Source of the DNA: Vreelandella olivaria
GTDB taxonomy: Bacteria > Pseudomonadota > Gammaproteobacteria > Pseudomonadales > Halomonadaceae
NCBI GenBank assembly: GCA_004295565.1
Contig: AP019416.1
Location: forward strand, 2,480,001 to 2,544,000
DNA length: 64,000 nt
Direction: 5' to 3'
Shown here: one piece after another, positions 33,895 to 45,200 of the stretch
Position numbering within the stretch: the stretch's first letter is position 1
Layout of the letters: each line of letters begins with the position of its first letter
The notes under the pieces: model-generated
The model's input: only the letters and a program-made list of their open reading frames with translations
The model's database searches: none
What the model was told of the DNA's origin: nothing
Program-made: the position numbers and the translations under genes

Positions 33895-35918
33895 CTAGCC
33901 CAGCGCCAGCTGTTTTTCTTTCATTTGATGGAGCTGGTCGCGCAGCCGCGCTGCCTCTTCAAACTCCAGGTTTTGCGCTGCTTCAAACATGGCGTCTTCG
34001 AGTTTGCTAATGGCCCCCAGCAGATCTTGCTTGCTCATGGTGGTGACATCGTACTCGGCAGCGCTCTCCGCCACTTTGCGCTCGTTGCCACGTCGACGAC
34101 TGCTCTTCTTACCTGGTGCCTGGGCGGCTTCAAGTATATCGGCCACCGAGCGCGTCACCGTTGTTGGCGTAATGCCATGCTCCTCGTTATGAGCGGTCTG
34201 CTTGGCGCGGCGTCGCTCGGTCTCATCAATCGCCTTGCGCATCGAGTCAGTAATCCGATCACCGTAGAGAATCGCCTTACCATGGGCGTTACGGGCCGCG
34301 CGGCCAATGGTCTGGATTAGCGAGCGCTCGGCACGCAGAAAGCCCTCTTTGTCCGCATCCAGAATCGCCACCAGCGACACCTCGGGAATATCCAGGCCTT
34401 CGCGCAGCAGGTTGATGCCCACCAACACATCAAACTTGCCTAGCCGCAGATCACGAATAATCTCCACCCGCTCGACGGTGTCGATATCCGAGTGTAAGTA
34501 GCGCACCCGAATGCCGTGCTCGTCAAAATATTCGGTCAGGTCTTCCGCCATACGCTTGGTCAGCGTGGTCACCAGCACCCGCTCGCCAACGGCGGTGCGC
34601 AAACCAATTTCCGAAAGCAGATCATCAACCTGGGTGCTGGCCGGCCGCACTTCAATTTCGGGATCCAATAACCCGGTGGGACGCACCACCTGCTCAACGG
34701 TCTGGCTGGCATGTTCGCCCTCATAGCGGCCTGGAGTGGCAGAAACGAAGATGGTTTGTGGGGAAATGGCTTCCCACTCTTCAAACTTCATCGGCCGGTT
34801 ATCCAGTGCCGAGGGCAGCCGGAAGCCATACTCGACCAATGTCTCTTTGCGCGAGCGGTCACCTTTATACATGCCGCCGACCTGGGGCACGCTGACGTGA
34901 GACTCGTCGATAAACAGCAGCGCATCATCGGGCAGGTAATCAAAGAATGTCGGCGGCGGCTCGCCGGGAGCACGCCCAGAGAGGTAACGGGAGTAGTTTT
35001 CGATACCGTTGCAGTAACCCAACTCCAGCATCATCTCAATATCGTAAAGGGTACGCTGCTCAAGGCGCTGGGCCTCCACCAATCGTTCATGCTTGCGCAT
35101 CCACGCCAGGCGCTCTTTCAGTTCCTCTTTAATCGCATCAATAGCGCCCAAAATCGTTTCCCGGGGGTCACGTAGTGGGATTTGGGGTAGATGGTCATCC
35201 GCGGCACTTCGCCGTGAACGGCACCAGTGAGCGGATCAAACAGGCGAATGGTGTCGATTTCGCTATCGAACAGCTCCACCCGCACCGCCTCCTCGTCAGA
35301 GTCGGCGGGGAAGATATCGATCACATCACCACGCACCCGGTAGGTGCCGCGGCGAAAATCCATATCATTGCGGGTGTACTGAAGTTCGGCCAAGCGGCGC
35401 AGGAAAGCGCGCTGATCGATGAGCTCGCCGCGGGTAAAGTGCAAACGCATTTTCAGGTACTGGTCAGGATCACCCAAGCCGTAAATCGCCGACACCGATA
35501 CCACGATCAACGCGTCGCGGCGCTCCAGCAGTGCCTTGGTGGCGGAGAGGCGCATCTGCTCGATATGGTCGTTTATGGAGGCATCCTTCTCGATAAAGGT
35601 ATCCGAAGAAGGCACATAGGCTTCCGGCTGATAGTAGTCGTAGTAGGAGACGAAGTACTCTACGGCGTTATCCGGGAAAAACGCTTTGAATTCGCCGTAC
35701 AGCTGGGCCGCAAGCGTCTTGTTTGGCGCCATCACAATGGTGGGGCGCTGCTGCTGCTCCACTACGTTGGCCATGGTGAAGGTTTTGCCCGACCCAGTGA
35801 CCCCCAGCAGGGTTTGATGGGCAAGCCCAGATTCCAGGCCACTGATCAGCCCCTTGATGGCGGCCGGCTGGTCGCCAGCTGGCTGAAATTTTGACTGCAA
35901 TCGAAAGGCTTTGCTCAT
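33895..35918 (-). CDS. uvrB: Excinuclease ABC subunit UvrB, one frameshift
   Basis: Damage-verifying helicase-like subunit of nucleotide excision repair. Walker [10 protein letters not shown] is near residue 39, and the beta-hairpin segment is [12 protein letters not shown]. Helicase motifs continue to [18 protein letters not shown] and QTIGRAARN. The C-terminal UvrC-binding UVR motif [20 protein letters not shown] ends the protein. About 674 residues. A break near 35150-35170 in the codons around HYVTPGKR shifts frame. I see no LexA-type box in the short upstream region. Confidence 0.96.
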
Positions 35919-35972
35919 CGGTGCTCCTGAAGAGAAGAGAAATCAAACCCAATAAAACCAGACCCCACAAAA

Positions 35973-36380
35973 CTAGCTAAGCCGAGTGGCGATCTCGACC
36001 GTTGACTGAGTCATCAACCGCTGAATGGGGCAACGATGACTGATATCTTCCAGCCTGGCGCGCTGCTCGGGGTCATCGATACCGTGCAGCGTCAATACCA
36101 CGTCCAGTTTGTAGATACCCTTTTTTCCTGGCTATCGTCCCGCTGTACAGTGACGGTAATCCCCTCTAGCGGCCACTCTTTGCGCTTGGCATACATCTGT
36201 ACGGTGATCGCTTTACAGGTGCCCAAGGCGATATCGAAATAGTCGTGGGGATCGGGGGCGCTCCCCCTCGCCACCAACGATAGGAGGCACGTCGCCATAG
36301 AGCGCTTCCAGGCCATCGACTTCGACACGCTGCCGAAAGACATGGTTGCGTTCACTAATCACGGTAATGGGAGGGTGCAT
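35973..36380 (-). CDS. OsmC-family protein, one frameshift
   Basis: OsmC/Ohr-fold peroxidase-like protein. Read across one break near 36128, it gives about 135 residues starting MHPPITVISERNH. The two family cysteines are present, in ALGTCKAITVQMYAKRK and SHRCPIQRLMTQS. Members reduce organic hydroperoxides; which subfamily this is (OsmC, Ohr or YhfA-like) is not clear. It overlaps the stop of the preceding small gene by one base, so the pair is translationally coupled. Confidence 0.85.
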
Positions 36381-36577
36381 TAGGATACCTTTACGCCTAA
36401 TTTGAGTTTATCAATGGCATTAATCAGCGTCTCGCGCTTTACCCGGCCATCCACATCGGCACCATGGCGCCCCACTTCGGCGCTATCAACGCCGTCAAGC
36501 ATCATCAGCGCCGTGGTGATTTTGTTGACCTGATCGACCGATTTAACACCTTGGAATGTTAGCGACTGCTGCGCCAT
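36380..36577 (-). CDS. Small HMA-fold-like protein without the CxxC metal site
   Basis: 65 residues, MAQQSLTFQGVKSVDQVNKI onward. The pattern of strand-helix-strand (LTFQGV, then ITTALMMLDGVDSAEV, then RETLINAIDKLKLGVKV) matches heavy-metal-associated copper-chaperone-like domains. The position where MxCxxC would be reads VKSVDQV, and there is no cysteine at all, so metal transfer is unlikely. It is coupled to the OsmC gene by a one-base overlap. Function unknown. Start ATG at 36577. Confidence 0.7.
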   Translation of the reverse strand: MAQQSLTFQGVKSVDQVNKITTALMMLDGVDSAEVGRHGADVDGRVKRETLINAIDKLKLGVKVS

Positions 36578-36755
36578 GACGTTTCCCTGCCTGTTGACCT
36601 GTGCAAAACTGATACAGAAGAAAGAGTCTAGCACGCTAAGGGTGCCTTGCAATCAGCACCGACTGCCCACACCTAATGGCACTAAAGGTACGCTTTACGC
36701 TTTTAGCGTGAATAGATCACTACCGAACGCTTCCCCACTTTTTTCAGGAGTTTTT

Positions 36756-37727
36756 ATGGCGACCGTTACCGCTAGCACCCCGGCCCTTGGCAGCGTCCGC
36801 CTTCACCACTTAGCCGCGCTGGATGTGAAGGGTGCGGATGCAGAGAAGTTCCTTCAGGGCCAGACCAGCGCCCAGGTGAGCTTGGCCGATGGGCACTTTG
36901 CCCCGCTCACCTGCTTTTGTACGCCGAAGGGCCGCATGCTGGCCAACGCCCAGTTGATGCGCTTGGGCGAAGAGCATTTCCGGCTGCTGCTCAGCAGCAC
37001 TTTACTGGATAGCTTAGCCAGCCATCTGAAGAAATTCGCCGCCTTTTACAAGGTTGAACTGGTTTCGCTGCCCGACCTTACCGTGATTGGCACCAGCGAA
37101 GGCGCCTCATCGCTTGCGGGTCAGTTGGGCCTGGCGCTACCTGACAAGGTGGGCACCCATACCCACAACGCAGAAGCCTGCGTAGTTCGCTACCCCGGTG
37201 AGACACCGCGTTGGCTATTGTGTTTCGATAATGACGCCAATATCGATATGACGCCGGCCCAGGATGATCAGGCAGACCGCAATGCCTGGCAGCTTGAAGA
37301 TATCCGTAGCGGACTGGCGTGGTTAACCGATGCCCAGCAGGATCACTTCCTGCCCCAGATGCTTAACTGGGAAGCGCTGGGTGGCATTAGCTTTAAGAAG
37401 GGTTGCTATACCGGCCAGGAGGTCGTCGCCCGGGCGCATTTCCGTGGTCAGGTGAAAAAGCGTTTGATGCGCCTCAGTGTAGCATCGGCATCGCTGCCAG
37501 AAGTGTGTGCCAGCGTGGTTAATGGCGATGATAAAGCGGTCGGCGAAGTGGTGGTCAGTGCATTTAACCATCAAGGCGGCGTTGAAATGCTGGCGGTCAT
37601 GAGCACCAAAGTCGCCGAAGAAACGATGCAGCTCTATTTAGCTGGGGCGCCAGCCACTCTTCTGCCACTGCCCTATACAATCGAGCGCGTTGACCCCGAA
37701 CAGCTGGCGGTTAGCCTTAACGGCTAA
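36756..37727 (+). CDS. ygfZ: tRNA-modifying / Fe-S cluster protein YgfZ
   Basis: Folate-binding GcvT-like protein aiding maturation or repair of Fe-S enzymes. Intact, 323 residues from ATG 36756, with CAGGAG upstream. N-terminal FLQGQTSAQV and CTPKGRMLA segments and the diagnostic KGCYTGQEVVARAHFRGQ motif with the essential cysteine (about residues 219-236) are present. It is divergent from the HMA-like/OsmC pair. Confidence 0.94.
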   Translation: MATVTASTPALGSVRLHHLAALDVKGADAEKFLQGQTSAQVSLADGHFAPLTCFCTPKGRMLANAQLMRLGEEHFRLLLSSTLLDSLASHLKKFAAFYKVELVSLPDLTVIGTSEGASSLAGQLGLALPDKVGTHTHNAEACVVRYPGETPRWLLCFDNDANIDMTPAQDDQADRNAWQLEDIRSGLAWLTDAQQDHFLPQMLNWEALGGISFKKGCYTGQEVVARAHFRGQVKKRLMRLSVASASLPEVCASVVNGDDKAVGEVVVSAFNHQGGVEMLAVMSTKVAEETMQLYLAGAPATLLPLPYTIERVDPEQLAVSLNG

Positions 37728-37738
37728 GCCTAGCGTAG

Positions 37739-38504
37739 CTAAGTGCAGGAGAAGCCAAACAGCGTCGCGGCGGTATCACTGCTCTGTGCCGCGACCTGCT
37801 CCTCTGTTTGCCCGCGCAGCGTAGCCACAACGCTGCATACCTCGGCTACTCGGCACGGCTCATTACGCATCCCCTGGTAGCCGCTAAGCGGCATATCAGG
37901 GCTATCGGTTTCAGTACAAAGGCATCGTCAGGCAGCGCCTCAACGGTTCGCCGCAACCGCTTGGCGCGCTCGTAGGTGACTGCGCCACCCAACCCCAGCT
38001 TGAACCCCAGGTCGAGAAACTTGTTCGCTTGCTCAAGGGAGCCTGAGAAGGCGTGAATCAACCCCGCTTTGGGAAGCGCAAGCTGACGCAGGCGCCTCGC
38101 GACCTTGTCATTGGCGTGGACGCAGTGTACCACCACCGGGAGTGCATGCTGTTTGGCCAATCTTAGCTGGGCATCAAAGTAGTCCCACTGCGCGTCAAGG
38201 GTGTCGGTAAAACGGCCATCAATACCGCACTCACCCACGGCGACCACCTCAGGATGCTCGCCGAGCAGAGAATCAAGCGCGTTAATATCCGCGGCTTGAT
38301 GCTCATCGACAAAGTAAGGGTGTAAGCCCAGGCATACCGAGGTATCCGCTCGTGCGCCAAGCGCCAGCACCTGTTGCCAGCGGGTACGGGTAGTGCCCGG
38401 CACCACAAAGTGCGCCACCCCACTGCTTTGGCGCTCTCAAATACCTCAGTGCGATCCTTATCAAACTGGGCAAAATCGAGATGACAGTGGGCATCAACCA
38501 GCAT
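37739..38504 (-). CDS. tatD: TatD-family metal-dependent hydrolase, frameshifted
   Basis: TIM-barrel deoxyribonuclease of the TatD/YcfH family. The metal-binding start MLVDAHCHLDFAQF contains HxH. The Glu ligand is in VGECGID, His in VVHCVHANDK and in LIHAFSGS, and the last Asp in LCTETDSPDMP. About 255 residues. Breaks near 38420 and 37915 disturb the frame. It lies 17 bases downstream of prfC on the same strand. Confidence 0.88.
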
Positions 38505-38521
38505 GGGACTACCTATACATG

Positions 38522-40109
38522 TTAGTGCTCGCGGGTCGGCTGGAAGCGAATATCCGGCCAGCGCTCCTGGGTCATTTGCAGGTTAACCCGGGTAGGCGCG
38601 ATATAGGTGAGGTAACCACCGCCATCAATCGCCAGGTTAGCGCTGGCTTTACGCTTAAACTCTTCGAGCTTTTGGCATCTTCGCAGTAGACCCAGCGTGC
38701 GGTCTGTACATTGACCCCTTCGTACAAGCAGTCGACCTTGTACTCCTCTTTCAAGCGGTGGGCGACCACATCGAACTGCAGCGTACCTACGGCACCAAGA
38801 ATCAGGTCGTTGTTGTCCATGGGCATAAAGACCTGGGTAGCGCCCTCTTCGGAAAGCTGCTGCAAGCCCTTTTGTAGCGCCTTCATCTTTAACGGGTCTT
38901 TCAGCCGCACGCGCTTAAAGAGTTCAGGCGCAAAGTGCGGTATGCCGGTAAAGCGCATATCTTCGCCCACGGTAAAGGTATCGCCGATCTGAATCGTGCC
39001 GTGATTGTGCAGACCAATAATATCGCCAGGCCAGGCTTCTTCCACCTGGGAGCGGTCAGAGGCCATAAAGGTCAAGGCATCGGCAATTTTAACGTCCTTG
39101 CCGATACGCACATGGCGCATCTTCATGTTCTTTTCGTACTTGCCTGAACAGACCCGTAAGAAAGCGATGCGGTCGCGGTGATTGGGATCCATGTTGGCCT
39201 GGATTTTAAACACAAAACCGGTGAAGCGATCATCGTCAGACGTAACTACCCGGGTATCGGTTTCGTGGGCCTGGGGTGGCGGCGCGTACTCGACAAAACC
39301 GTCGAGCATTTCACGCACCCCAAAGTTGCCCATGGCAGTGCCGAAATAGACCGGTGAAAGCTCACCCCGGCGATAGGCGTCCAGATCAAATTCGTGGGAG
39401 GCACCCCGCACTAGCTCGACTTCCATACGCAGCTCTTCGGCCTGCTCTTCACCAAGCACAGCATCCACTTCGGGACTGTGTAAGCCCTCTATGCGCTTGT
39501 CCTCGGGAATGCGGCTACCCTGCCCCTGGGTATACAGATGAATCACGTCGTTATAGAGGTGATAAACACCTTTGAAGTGGCGCCCCATACCAATCGGCCA
39601 GGTCATCGGCGCACACTGAATGTTTAAGACGGTCTCAACCTCATCCATCACCTCAATAGGGTCACGGATATCGCGATCCATTTTATTGATAAAAGTGAGA
39701 ATCGGCGTGGTGCGCAGACGACACACTTCCATCAACTTAATGGTACGATCCTCAACACCTTTGGCGCCATCGATGACCATCAAGGCTGAGTCGACCGCCG
39801 TGAGCGTGCGGTAGGTATCTTCAGAGAAGTCTTCGTGACCGGGCGTGTCCAGCAGGTTAACGATACGCCCCCGTAAGGGAACTGCATCACCGAGGTCGTC
39901 ACCGAAATCCCCCGCTCCTGCTCCATTTTCATCCAGTCTGACGTTGCGTGACGATCATTACGCTTACTCTTCACCGAACCGGCCAACTGAATGGCGTTAC
40001 CAAACAGCAGCATCTTTTCAGTGATAGTGGTCTTACCGGCGTCGGGGTGCGAAATAATAGCGAACGTGCGCCTAAGCCCGGCCTCATGGGCCAGTTGTGT
40101 CTCTTTCAT
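38522..40109 (-). CDS. prfC: Peptide chain release factor 3, two frameshifts
   Basis: GTPase recycling RF1/RF2 after termination. G1 motif SHPDAGKTT (about residues 20-28), [12 protein letters not shown] (G3) at the first break, and NKMD (G4) are visible, then the RF3-specific domains ([28 protein letters not shown]). The end reads [12 protein letters not shown]. Breaks fall near 39870 and 38680. About 528 residues; start [10 protein letters not shown]. Probably cotranscribed with tatD. Confidence 0.95.
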
Positions 40110-40270
40110 TGTGCCTCTTCAACTATAGGGTCTCAGCGCAGCACTCAATCAGCAGTTCTCGCTAACTAGCCACCACGCAATGAGCAGTGTTCATTGCGGC
40201 AATTGTAACGCCTGGGAGCGGCTTTTGTCGCGGCTGGCGTCAAACGCGACCGCCTGAAAGAGACCAAAAA

Positions 40271-40291
40271 AACGCTGACCAGGTCAGCGTT
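40271..40291 (-). terminator. Intrinsic terminator downstream of the YjfB-type gene
   Basis: A 10-bp perfect inverted repeat (40271-40280 with 40282-40291) is followed by T-runs on both strands (seven T on minus), so it is probably bidirectional. Confidence 0.85.
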
Positions 40292-40315
40292 TTTATTTAG
40301 GGCAGCCATCGCTTA

Positions 40316-40525
40316 TTAAGCGTAGGTATTGACCTGCGTACCAACATTGCCCTCTTTGGCTAAATCCGGCTGAGCGCCAGAATCTGCTGAGGCCATGACT
40401 TCAGTCACTTGATCAGCTTGCGTTTCCAAAGCCTCTTTGAAAACCTGCATTTGAGCCTGTTCAGCAGTTTGCGCCTGGTTCATATACAGCGAAGCGCTCA
40501 CTGCACTGCTGATGCCTACATCCAT
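40316..40525 (-). CDS. YjfB-family small protein (putative motility protein)
   Basis: 69 residues, MDVGISSAVSASLYMNQAQT onward. The start pattern, an amphipathic Q/A-rich centre and the K-A/E motif resemble the YjfB family (annotated as putative motility protein in other bacteria). It has no signal peptide or cysteine. No flagellar genes are nearby. It is a single gene ended by the adjacent terminator; function not established. Confidence 0.7.
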   Translation of the reverse strand: MDVGISSAVSASLYMNQAQTAEQAQMQVFKEALETQADQVTEVMASADSGAQPDLAKEGNVGTQVNTYA

Positions 40526-40664
40526 ATAACCACCTCATGGTGTGCAAATGTATTTATAAACTAGCAAAGCATTAGAACACGCGCAAAGATATCGTTCCTA
40601 TTACTGATGCCAGTATCTACTACTATCGACTTAACTCGCCTGTTCATTAATGAAGTTAGGCCAA

Positions 40665-41905
40665 TTAGAACCTGTCAGCGCGGAATGGTGCCATATTGAT
40701 GGCCGTCGGCTGCCCTTCCATCATATCCGCCAGCAGATGGCCGGTAGCAGGCCCCAAGGTAAATCCCTGATGGCCATGACCAAAGGCGAGCCATAGCCCA
40801 GGATGCCGTGGCGCAGGCCCTATCACCGGCTTCATATCCGGCAAACAGGGTCTTGCGCCTTTCCAAGGCGCTTCATCGCGGCGTTCGCCAAGCGGGAACA
40901 CGCCGCGCGCGACTTTCTCGGCAGCGCCTAATTGATTGACATCAGCGGGTGCATCCAGGCGATCCAACTCCGCGCCGGTGGTCAGGCGAATACCCGCGTT
41001 CATCGGCGCTAATAAATAGCCGACCTCTGCATCCATGACCCAGAAATTTAGTTTGGCGGGCGCTTGAGGTGCGTAGTGCATGTGGTAGCCACGTTTTACA
41101 AAGGTAGGAAAGTGATAGCCTAATTCTTTAAGCCAGCTTCCCGCCCAGGGCCCTAGCGCCACAACGACGTTATCTACTTCTAGCACTTCAGCAGCGGTAT
41201 TGACCTGCCAGCGGTCACCCACTTGTTGAACCGACTTGATATCCGACTGCAAAATACGCCCGCCGTCTTTACTAAACGCTTGGGCATAAGCCGCGACCAA
41301 CCCACCTGGGTCAGCAACCGTCCAGGGGTCAAGCCAGTGAATCGCACCGATAATGGTGTCACTCAACGAAGGCTCTTTCTCCTCAAGCGCAGCCCTATCC
41401 AGTTGCGCAAACTCTACGCCATAAAGGCGCCGCGCCTCTTCGGCTTCTTTAACCCGTGCGGCCAGTTTTTCCGGAGTGCGGTAAAGCTCAAGCCACCCCT
41501 GGCGGCGCACCAAATGATCCGCGCCCGCGGCATCAATCATCGGGCCGTGAGTTTTCAGCGAAAGCTGAATAAGCGAAGCGTATTCCGGCACAATTTTTGG
41601 TAAGCCTTTGGCGCTGAGTTCATCCAGTAGCGCAATAGCGGTGAGGCGGCGTTGACCATGCCCGCCGGACGATAGCGAATATCCACCCGGCGGTTAGGTA
41701 AAACGCTGAGTAGCGTCTTCACGTCGCGGGGAAAGGGGTAAGGCCTAACCGCTTCACGTTGAATAATACCCGCATTGCCAAACGAGGTTTCACGGCCAGG
41801 CTGAAGGCGATCCACCAGGGTGACCTCATGCCCCCGCTGGCGCAGATGCCAGGCAATGCTGACACCCACCATGCCTGCTCCCAAAACTACCGTTTGACGC
41901 GCCAT
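40665..41905 (-). CDS. dadA: FAD-dependent D-amino-acid dehydrogenase-like oxidoreductase, one frameshift
   Basis: DadA-type flavoenzyme oxidising D-amino acids to keto acids plus ammonia. The N-terminal FAD motif is VLGAGMVGVSIAWHLRQRGHEV, given here in part: GAGMVG at residues 9-14. The conserved GHGHQGFTLGPATG segment is near the C-terminus. About 414 residues. A break near 41600-41650 changes frame after the first 115 residues. The substrate is not proven; related enzymes act on glycine, sarcosine or hydroxyproline. It is divergent from the ammonium-sensor fusion gene. Confidence 0.83.
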
Positions 41906-42216
41906 TTTGATGCACTCCCTTTCACGGATTTAGAACCACAATTGAAGCTCGATAACTATTTGAAAAATATCACCAATTCATTCGCATTTATATAGTCGTA
42001 AACGCTATTTTTATAGCAATAAACAGCAATTAATACTGCTATAAGCGTTAAAAACGATGACTTCACTATTAGCGGCATAACAATTGCTTAGTTTCTATTA
42101 GGAAACCTTAATGGCATTCAGCTAGCGCCGCTGTAACGGTTTCTTCTCCTACCGCGCAAAACCCATAAAGCACCAAAAGAAGCGCGTCTACACCAAAAGT
42201 TGCTAAGGAAAACATC
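41906..42216. promoter_or_regulatory. Divergent AT-rich regulatory region between dadA-like and amt fusion genes
   Basis: 311 bases with no gene, clearly more AT-rich than its surroundings, holding the start signals of both divergent genes. AAGGA precedes the ATG at 42217. It contains a long interrupted inverted repeat at 42001-42049. Confidence 0.6.
42001..42049. repeat. Interrupted inverted repeat, possible operator
   Basis: Left arm AACGCT-ATTTT-TATAGCA (42001-42018) pairs with right arm TGCTATAAGCGTT (42037-42049). This gives a 13-bp stem with a 5-base bulge on the left arm and an 18-base spacer. It is placed centrally in the divergent region. Confidence 0.55.
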
Positions 42217-45200
42217 ATGCCTGCCACGCTAGATTTGCATAGCTCGCTGCTCGACACACTTTGGGTACTGTGGGCCGCTGCTTTGGTATTTGTGATGCAA
42301 GCTGGCTTTCTCTGCCTGGAAGCAGGCACGACGCGTACCAAAAACGCCATCAACGTCGCTATGAAAAACGTAGCGGACTTTGCCATTGCCGTCAGTGTTT
42401 TCTGGTTCATCGGTTTTGGCATCATGTTTGGCGACTCTTACCAGAGCTTAGTCGGTTCGACACTGTTTGGCTGGCAGTTGGAAGCGTCCAGCAGCTGGGT
42501 GATTACCGTTTTTATTTTCCAAGCCATGTTCTGCGCCACCTCTGCGACCATTGTGTCCGGTGCGGTGGCGGAACGTATGCCTTTATAGCCTACACCTGGA
42601 CAGCCCTCTGGATAGCCTTACTCATCTACCCCATTTTTGGCCACTGGGCGTGGGGCGGGCTGTTAGGCGGTGCAGAGGGCTGGCTTGGCTCGCTCGGGTT
42701 TATCGACTTTGCAGGCTCGACGGTCGTGCATAGCGTGGGTGGCTGGGTGGCGCTGGCTGCCGTACTCTGTATTGGCCCACGTACTGGGCGCTTCACCCAC
42801 GGCAAACCACCCACCGCTTTTCCCTCTGGCAACCTGCCTCTCGCTATGCTCGGCGCGCTGTTTATGATTTTAGGCTGGTTTGGTTTTAACGGCGGCAGCA
42901 CCCTGGCGGTTACCGAGCAAATACCCGGCATAATAGCCAATACTGTGTTGGGCGCCGTTGGCGGCATTCTTTCGGGCATGCTAATGGGACTAAGAACGCG
43001 ACGCTACGCCGACGTAATGTATGCGATTAATGGCGCCATTGCAGGCTTGGTTGCTGTCACTGCCAGCGCTCATGTGATCTCTTTATCGGCGGCATTTGGG
43101 CTAGGCGCGGTTGGTGGCGTACTGATGGTGCTGACCAGCGAATGGCTGCTAAGTAAGCATATCGATGATGCGGTCAGCGCCATTCCTTCGCACCTTGTCG
43201 CAGGCATTTGGGGTACGCTCGCTCTGCCCTGGGTGGCCGACCTCTCGCTACTGGAGAGCGGCTTGTCCCGATCGGCTCAGTTTGGCGTACAGTTAATCGG
43301 CGTTGTGGTGTGTGGCATTTGGAGCTTTGGCAGCGCCTGGCTGCTGTTCCGCGTTACCCGGCGCTTCCTGCCGATACGCGTCTCACCTGAGGCAGAAAAG
43401 ATGGGCCTCAACCTCGCTGAACATGGCGCCAACAACGAGCTAAACCAACTACTTGAGCATATGCGCCAACATGAACGTCAGGGCGATATGCGCCAGCGGA
43501 TCGAGGCCGATCCGTTTACCGAAGTGGGCGAGATAGCCGCAAGCTATAATCGTGTCACCGCCGCTCTGGAGCGCGCCGTGGGGCATACCCGCGTGATGCT
43601 GCGCAACCTTCGCGATGGCGTCATCACCTGGCAGGCAGACGGCACTTTAACAAGCCTGAATCCCGGGGCGGAGCAGCTCTTCGAAGTCAACGCCGCACAG
43701 CTTATTGGTCAACCTGTCTCAACGCTACTACCCGCCCGCTCCTTAACGCCTGGCGCACGTCATGAAATTAAGCGACGCAACGCAGACATGCAGGTGCGCT
43801 ACCTGGAGATACAAGTCAGCGAAGGGGCTAGCGGTTCCGTGTCAGAGCGCTCTGGAATGGTAAGAGACATTACCGAACGCAAACAGCTCCAGGAGCAGTT
43901 AAACCGCGAACGCGACCTTGCCCGCACTACCCTGGCATCCATCGGTGATGGTGTCATTACCTGTGACGCCAGTGGCAACGTCACCTTTATCAATGCGGAA
44001 GCCAAACGCCTAACCGGATGGACACTTGAGGAGGCCCTGGATAAACCCATTTCCCTGGTGTATCAACTACTCGAGGAAGCTAGCAAAGAGCCGATGAGCA
44101 ACCCAGCCCGACAAGTGCTCACTCAGCTAACCCCAGTGCACTCCACCGAACACTGCCTGCTGGTGAACCGTGATCACACCCATACCCCCATCCAGCACAG
44201 CGCTTCGCCAATACGTTCGCGTAGCGGTATTACCTTAGGCGCAGTGGTTGTTTTTCAGGATGTGAGCCTCACCCGCCAACTCACCGAACAGCTCAGCTAT
44301 CAGGTCAGCCACGACAACCTAACCGATCTGCTCAATCGCCGCGCCTTCGAATCAGCACTGACTGCGCTACTCAATCGCGACGAGGGTTACCATGTGCTGT
44401 GCTACCTGGATCTCGATCAGTTCAAAATCGTCAATGATACCTGCGGTCATCTAGCGGGAGATGAGCTGCTGCGCCAAGTGGCGTTAAAGCTCAAAGACCA
44501 TGTGCGCAGTAGCGATATTGCCGCCCGCCTGGGTGGCGATGAATTCGCCTTGTTGCTACCCGATTGCGGTATAGAGCGGGCATTGTCCATTGCGGAAGCG
44601 CTACGTTGTGATATCGAACAGTTCCGTTTTGCCTGGCAGGGGCACACCTTTGGTATCGGCGTGAGCATTGGCCTGGTTGAACTGAACACGGCTCAGCCCA
44701 TGCAGTTGAGCCAGGCACTCCACGCCTCTGACGCGGCCTGCTACGCCGCCAAAGAGGCCGGTCGCAATCGTATCCACTGTTATCAGCCTGACGACCACTC
44801 ATTACTGGAGAAACATGGTGAACTTCAGTGGGTACAACGCCTGCAAAATGGCTTGGATAACGACACTTTCCGCCTTTACGCTCAACCTATTGTAGCCGTT
44901 TGTGCCGCTGGCCCTGGCTACCGGGAAATTCTGCTCCGACTTGAGGAGCGGGCAGAGATCATCGCGCCTGGCAGTTTCCTGCCCGCCGCCGAGCGCTATC
45001 ACTTCATGGTACGCATAGACCGCTGGGTTATTCGTAACACCCTAGCCTGGCTGGGGGATCAAAACCGCCACGCGACTCTACCGCCACACAGCTTGTGGGG
45101 AATCAACCTATCTGGAGAGTCGCTATCTGATGCTGACTTCTGCCAGGATCTTATTGCTCAAGTCGCCATGGCAGGCCTACCCCACGGCACGCTCTGTTTT

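Noticed and set aside
35175-35894. 239-codon plus-strand reading frame
   Set aside because: Antisense to uvrB, whose coding is certain; no family motif in the frame.
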